Shown: piece after piece, positions 60,921 through 64,000 of the stretch | How positions within the stretch are numbered: the stretch's first letter is position 1 | How the letters are laid out: each line of letters begins with the position of its first letter | Assembly: GCA_024234435.1 (NCBI GenBank) | Contig: JACKOF010000001.1 | Location: forward strand, 248,001-312,000 | Length of the DNA stretch: 64,000 nucleotides | DNA from: Pseudomonadales bacterium | GTDB taxonomy: Bacteria > Pseudomonadota > Gammaproteobacteria > Pseudomonadales > Porticoccaceae | Reading direction: 5' to 3' | Notes under the pieces: generated by a model | What the model was told of the DNA's origin: nothing | Database searches by the model: none | Seen by the model: only the letters and a program-made list of their open reading frames with translations | Position numbers and translations under genes: made by a program

Positions 60921-63065
60921 ATGAATCCTGTAACAAAATCATTTCAGTACGGTAACCACACGGTTACGTTGGAAACAGGGCGCATTGCTCGTCAGGCGAC
61001 GGGCGCTGTACTGGTGTCTATGGATGGTACCCAGGTACTGTGTACCGTTGTCGCCGCTAAAACTGTTAAAGAAGGTATGGATTTCTTTCCTCTGGGTGTG
61101 CACTACCAGGAGAAAGCCTACGCAGCCGGTAAAATACCCGGTGGCTTCTTTAAGCGTGAAGCTCGGCCCAGTGAGAAAGAAACTCTGACATCACGGTTGA
61201 TTGACCGTCCTATTCGCCCTCTGTTTCCCAACGGTTTTAAAAATGAAGTGCAGGTCGTTTGTACGGTCATGTCAGCAGAAAACAATATAGACCCGGATAT
61301 TCCCGCCATGATCGGTACATCTGCGGCTTTGGCTATATCCGGCGTTCCTTTTAGCGGTCCTGTTGGCGCTGCGCGTGTTGGTTACAATCAGGATGCGGGC
61401 TACCTGCTTAACCCAACCTACTCAGAGCTGGAAAACTCCCAGCTCGACATGGTGGTTGCAGGTACAAAAGACGCAGTATTGATGGTGGAATCGGAAGCCA
61501 GTGAGCTGCCAGAAGATATTATGCTGGGTGCCGTTCTGTATGCTCATCAGGAAATGCAAGCGGTCATTCAGGTGGTGCAGGAGCTGGCTAGTGAAGTAGG
61601 TAAACCTGCCTGGGAATGGGTTGCTGCTGCCGAAAATACTGATCTTACCGCAGCGCTGCAAGCTCAGGTAGGCGAGGGTGTTGACGAAGCTTACCGGACT
61701 ACAGACAAGCAGCAGCGTGTGACTAAAATTGACGAATTGCGCGCCGCTGCTGTGGCCGCTCTCGCCAATGAAGAAGCGGGTGTCAGTGAAGAAGATGTTC
61801 GTGATGCCTTCAAGAAGCTGGAAAAGAAAATTGTGCGTGGCCGCATTATTCGGGGCGAACCCCGAATTGATGGGCGCGACGGCAAGACGGTACGGGCGAT
61901 TGATGTCGAAGTGGGTATCCTGTCAAAAGTTCATGGGTCGGCTCTGTTTACCCGTGGAGAAACGCAGGCCATTGTTGCTGCCACGCTGGGCTCCATGCGT
62001 GACGCGCAGATGATCGACGCACTTGAGGGTCGCCGCGATGATCCATTCATGCTGCACTACAACTTCCCTCCTTATTCGGTAGGTGAGTGTGGTCGGGTGG
62101 GTTTTACCAGCCGTCGCGAAATCGGTCATGGCCGTCTGGCGCGCCGTGGTATTGCCGCAGTGTTGCCATCAGCAGAAGAATTTCCGTACGCCATTCGCGT
62201 TGTTTCGGAGATCACTGAATCGAATGGCTCCAGTTCTATGGCCTCTGTTTGTGGTTCCAGTCTGGCTCTGATGGATGCCGGTGTGCCGGTGAAGGCTCCG
62301 GTAGCGGGTATCGCCATGGGGCTGGTTAAGGAAGATGAGGGTTTTGCGGTTTTAACCGATATCCTTGGTGATGAAGATCACCTGGGTGATATGGACTTTA
62401 AAGTTGCCGGTACTGCCAAAGGTGTAACGGCCCTGCAAATGGATATCAAGATCGAAGGCATTACCGAGGAGATTATGGAAATCGCTCTGGAGCAGGCATT
62501 GCATGCACGTCTGCATATCCTCGGTGAGATGAATAAGGTCATCGCTGCTGGTCGTGAACAAGTTTCTGAAAATGCGCCACGGTTTCACACAATGAAAATC
62601 GATCCGGACAAGATCCGTGATGTCATTGGCAAGGGTGGCGCTACTATCCGAGCTTTGACTGAAGAAACCGGCGCAACCATTGATATTGAAGACGATGGCA
62701 GTATTCGTATTTACAGTGACGATGCCGAAAGCCTCAAGGATGCTATTTTCCGTATCGAGGAGATTACCGCCGAAGCTGAGGTTGGCCGTATTTATGATGG
62801 CAAGGTCGCTCGCATTGTTGATTTTGGCGCGTTTGTAACCATCATGCCGGGTACTGACGGGTTGTTGCATATTTCCCAGATTGCACAGGAGCGTGTTGAG
62901 AAAGTAACGGACTACCTTCAGGAGGGTCAGGAAGTAAAAGTGAAGGTGTTGGACGTTGATGCACGTGGACGGATCAAGCTGTCTATGAAAGAAGTCGAAT
63001 CAGAGGTGGCAGAACCTCAAGATGAAGCGCCAGCGGATGTTGAGAAAGTGGAAGCGGATCAATAA
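60921..63065 (+). CDS. pnp: Polyribonucleotide nucleotidyltransferase
   Basis: PNPase degrades RNA 3' to 5' with phosphate and is part of the degradosome. The 714-residue product has two RNase PH domains (N-terminal about 5-215, with FFKREARPSEKETLTSRLID; second about 310-540, with LFTRGETQAIVAATLGSMRD, SSMASVCGSSLALMDAGVP and the catalytic Asp region in GDEDHLGDMDFKVAGT), then a KH domain (KIRDVIGKGGATIRALTEET) and an S1 domain (GRIYDGKVARIVDFGAFVTI; LLHISQIAQERVEKV). An acidic tail ends the protein. The upstream hairpins suggest RNase III-linked autoregulation. Confidence 0.98.
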   Translation: MNPVTKSFQYGNHTVTLETGRIARQATGAVLVSMDGTQVLCTVVAAKTVKEGMDFFPLGVHYQEKAYAAGKIPGGFFKREARPSEKETLTSRLIDRPIRPLFPNGFKNEVQVVCTVMSAENNIDPDIPAMIGTSAALAISGVPFSGPVGAARVGYNQDAGYLLNPTYSELENSQLDMVVAGTKDAVLMVESEASELPEDIMLGAVLYAHQEMQAVIQVVQELASEVGKPAWEWVAAAENTDLTAALQAQVGEGVDEAYRTTDKQQRVTKIDELRAAAVAALANEEAGVSEEDVRDAFKKLEKKIVRGRIIRGEPRIDGRDGKTVRAIDVEVGILSKVHGSALFTRGETQAIVAATLGSMRDAQMIDALEGRRDDPFMLHYNFPPYSVGECGRVGFTSRREIGHGRLARRGIAAVLPSAEEFPYAIRVVSEITESNGSSSMASVCGSSLALMDAGVPVKAPVAGIAMGLVKEDEGFAVLTDILGDEDHLGDMDFKVAGTAKGVTALQMDIKIEGITEEIMEIALEQALHARLHILGEMNKVIAAGREQVSENAPRFHTMKIDPDKIRDVIGKGGATIRALTEETGATIDIEDDGSIRIYSDDAESLKDAIFRIEEITAEAEVGRIYDGKVARIVDFGAFVTIMPGTDGLLHISQIAQERVEKVTDYLQEGQEVKVKVLDVDARGRIKLSMKEVESEVAEPQDEAPADVEKVEADQ

Positions 63066-63088
63066 TCCACGGTTGGTCTTTATATCAA

Positions 63089-63120
63089 AAGCGGGGCCAT
63101 TGGCCCCGCTTTCTGTTTTT
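63089..63120 (+). terminator. pnp operon terminator
   Basis: GCGGGGCC (63091-63098) and GGCCCCGC (63102-63109) with loop ATT, extended by A-T pairs, are followed by a T-rich tail. It ends the rimP-to-pnp operon. Confidence 0.93.
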
Positions 63121-63179
63121 AAACGGTCATTCTGGCGCACGCATAACCCCCTTTTTGCAAAAGTGGGCTGAATGAGGGT

Positions 63180-63515
63180 TTAATTCGACGCGCACATAAT
63201 CTCTTTTCTGAAACGCAATTTCTGTCGCTCTGTCAGTGCGTTCCAGTTTGCGAAAAGAGATTTATCTGAGCAAAAAGGGCAGTCGTGGTGAGGGCATTGA
63301 GCTGTGGGCGTATTATTTTCTGATCCAAGCCAAAGCCATTCGGGGGAGACCTGCAAAGCCTGAGCAATACTGATGATGCCAGATGTGGACCGGGAGCGGC
63401 CTTTTTCCAGCTTGGAAATCATTTGCTGAGTCAGTCCCGCCAGAGAAGCCAGCTGCCGTTGTGATAGCCCGGCCTGTTCGCGAGCGTATTTTATTCGGTT
63501 TGCCATTTTGTTCAT
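63180..63515 (-). CDS. XRE-family repressor with C-terminal Cys/His motif
   Basis: This 111-residue protein has an N-terminal helix-turn-helix of the phage-repressor type (about residues 5-60: MANRIKYAREQAGLSQRQLA, SLAGLTQQMISKLEKGRSRS, and ISIAQALQVSPEWLWLG). In place of a peptidase-like dimerisation domain it has a short tail with CPHHDCPFC, a possible zinc site, then ALTERQKLRFRKEIM. It is divergent from a YdaS-type Cro-like gene, with two matching palindromes between, as in phage genetic switches. ATG 63515 or 63506 may be the start; neither has a clear ribosome-binding site. Confidence 0.85.
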   Translation of the reverse strand: MNKMANRIKYAREQAGLSQRQLASLAGLTQQMISKLEKGRSRSTSGIISIAQALQVSPEWLWLGSENNTPTAQCPHHDCPFCSDKSLFANWNALTERQKLRFRKEIMCASN

Positions 63516-63524
63516 TCGGGCATA

Positions 63525-63542
63525 TTACAACATGTGTTGTAA
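63525..63542. promoter_or_regulatory. Operator 1: perfect 18-bp palindrome
   Basis: TTACAACATGTGTTGTAA is a perfect palindrome 10 bases upstream of the XRE gene. Its core has the form ACAAC-N4-GTTGT, shared with the second site 24 bases away centre to centre. It is probably bound by the XRE repressor, the YdaS-like protein, or both. Confidence 0.8.
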
Positions 63543-63550
63543 TTCGCCAG

Positions 63551-63564
63551 ACAACTATAGTTGT
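63551..63564. promoter_or_regulatory. Operator 2: perfect 14-bp palindrome
   Basis: ACAACTATAGTTGT repeats the ACAAC-N4-GTTGT core of operator 1. Its right end overlaps the -35 of the rightward promoter, so binding should repress the YdaS-like gene. Confidence 0.8.
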
Positions 63565-63589
63565 AGTGTGATTTGGGTCACGTTATTAT
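63561..63589 (+). promoter_or_regulatory. Rightward promoter of the YdaS-like gene
   Basis: TTGTAG (63561-63566) and TATTAT (63584-63589) are separated by 17 bases; the -35 lies in operator 2. AAAGGAG (63601-63607) is the ribosome-binding site for ATG 63615. Confidence 0.6.
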
Positions 63590-63614
63590 CCCGGTGTAAC
63601 AAAGGAGTGTGGTA

Positions 63615-63854
63615 ATGACACCGGTAGAAGCGCTGAGAAAAGCTATAAAAATAATAGGTGGGCAAACGGCAACGGCCAGAGCTATAAGCCGTAAAACGGG
63701 AGTACTTATTCGTCAGCAGCATGTCTGGAATTGGCTTAACCGCGATGGTGGAGTGCCTCCGGAATATGCCCCTATTCTGGAAGAGGTTACTCGAGAGATG
63801 GGCGTTGCGCTTACCCGGGAGCAACTCTGTCCGCAGTTCTATAATCCTCAATAA
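63615..63854 (+). CDS. YdaS-family Cro-like transcriptional regulator
   Basis: This 79-residue protein has the YdaS helix-turn-helix pattern: PVEALRKAIKIIGGQTATAR, then QQHVWNWLNRDGGVPPEYAP as recognition helix and wing region, and a short tail LTREQLCPQFYN. YdaS-like proteins act as Cro in lambdoid prophages and are also annotated as antitoxins. RKTGVLI before QQHVWNW is a short insertion compared with the usual form. ATG 63615 has AAAGGAG 7 bases upstream. No YdaT partner follows inside the window. Confidence 0.85.
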   Translation: MTPVEALRKAIKIIGGQTATARAISRKTGVLIRQQHVWNWLNRDGGVPPEYAPILEEVTREMGVALTREQLCPQFYNPQ

Positions 63855-64000
63855 GTCCGTGTATCAAACGCTCCGCCTTTACCTGCAATACGTAAAAAAT
63901 TAGTGAGCGCTCACAATCCAAATTTATCCGTTCGAATTCAGGTGGGATGTACGGTACTGCCGGGGGGATAAACCTGTCCACTGTCGAAAAGCTCTGGTGA
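63855..64000. other. Right end of window, no gene recognised
   Basis: After the YdaS-like gene I see only the lac-operator-like palindrome and a 17-codon open frame (63947-64000) that I do not consider a gene. Confidence 0.4.
63903..63914. promoter_or_regulatory. Palindrome resembling an ideal LacI-type operator
   Basis: GTGAGCGCTCAC is a perfect 12-bp palindrome and is the core of the symmetric lac operator; CAAT follows it on the right as in that operator. No LacI-family gene is visible, so it may control a gene beyond the window end or be chance. Confidence 0.4.

Noticed and set aside
63947..64000. 17-codon open frame with an adjacent AGGTGG
   Set aside because: The ribosome-binding site is too close to the ATG, and the peptide is too short to support as a gene.

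Overview
The window is a stretch of gammaproteobacterial chromosome. It has moderate GC, densely packed genes, and rimP-nusA-infB-rbfA-truB-rpsO-pnp, proA-nadD-rsfS-rlmH-mrdA-rodA-mltB-rlpA-dacA-ybeD-lipB-lipA and lptFG/pepA-holC-valS blocks in the order known from Pseudomonas and its relatives. Several genes recall marine Cellvibrionales-type bacteria: a pyrophosphate-type phosphofructokinase, phasin/PhaD genes and an exported CobN-like protein. No lineage can be proved from the sequence alone. There is no rRNA, CRISPR array or insertion sequence. One tRNA is present, an initiator tRNA-fMet.

Layout. 1-6.2 kb: the 3' end of a heme-type TonB receptor, an ExbB/TolQ-like channel, a DUF2149 protein and an exported, membrane-anchored CobN-like chelatase with a histidine-rich insert. 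I read this as a heme-iron acquisition operon of the Bacteroidota hmuRSTUV type. 6.2-7.9 kb: an orphan NorE/NorF-like membrane module. 8-22.4 kb: mixed housekeeping and signalling (sthA, FemAB-like DUF482, MHYT histidine kinase, outer-membrane protein, dtd, PPi-PFK, mpl-ubiX-DUF2238, nnrS, HDOD, hydroxyacid dehydrogenase). 22.5-27 kb: a SelW-like redoxin, a large RND exporter with an acidic insert, an SDR and a DUF4124 protein. 27.1-39.4 kb: the proA-to-lipA cell-wall and lipoylation cluster, interrupted after rlmH by two accessory genes with their own promoter. 39.4-47.5 kb: valS, holC and pepA, divergent from lptFG. 47.5-50.7 kb: an RDD protein, an unknown exported protein and a PHA-granule locus (phasin, phaD, TIGR02610 protein). 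50.9-54 kb: a class V aminotransferase, tRNA-fMet and a Fur-controlled iron-storage set (bfd plus two complementary bacterioferritin subunits). 54-63.1 kb: the translation and RNA-decay operon, with an attenuator-like rimP leader and structured rpsO and pnp leaders. 63.1-64 kb: a divergent phage-type repressor/Cro pair with two identical-type operators between the genes, probably the edge of an accessory element.

Two iron themes link the accessory genes: heme uptake with possible periplasmic iron removal at the left, and Fur-regulated iron storage and mobilisation at 52.6-54 kb. The best candidate for an under-described system is the TonB receptor / ExbB-like / DUF2149 / exported CobN-like set. 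It looks like a chelatase-fold protein moved to the periplasm and paired with a proton-driven channel instead of the usual AAA+ ATPases. All calls come from reading the sequence; no searches were run.
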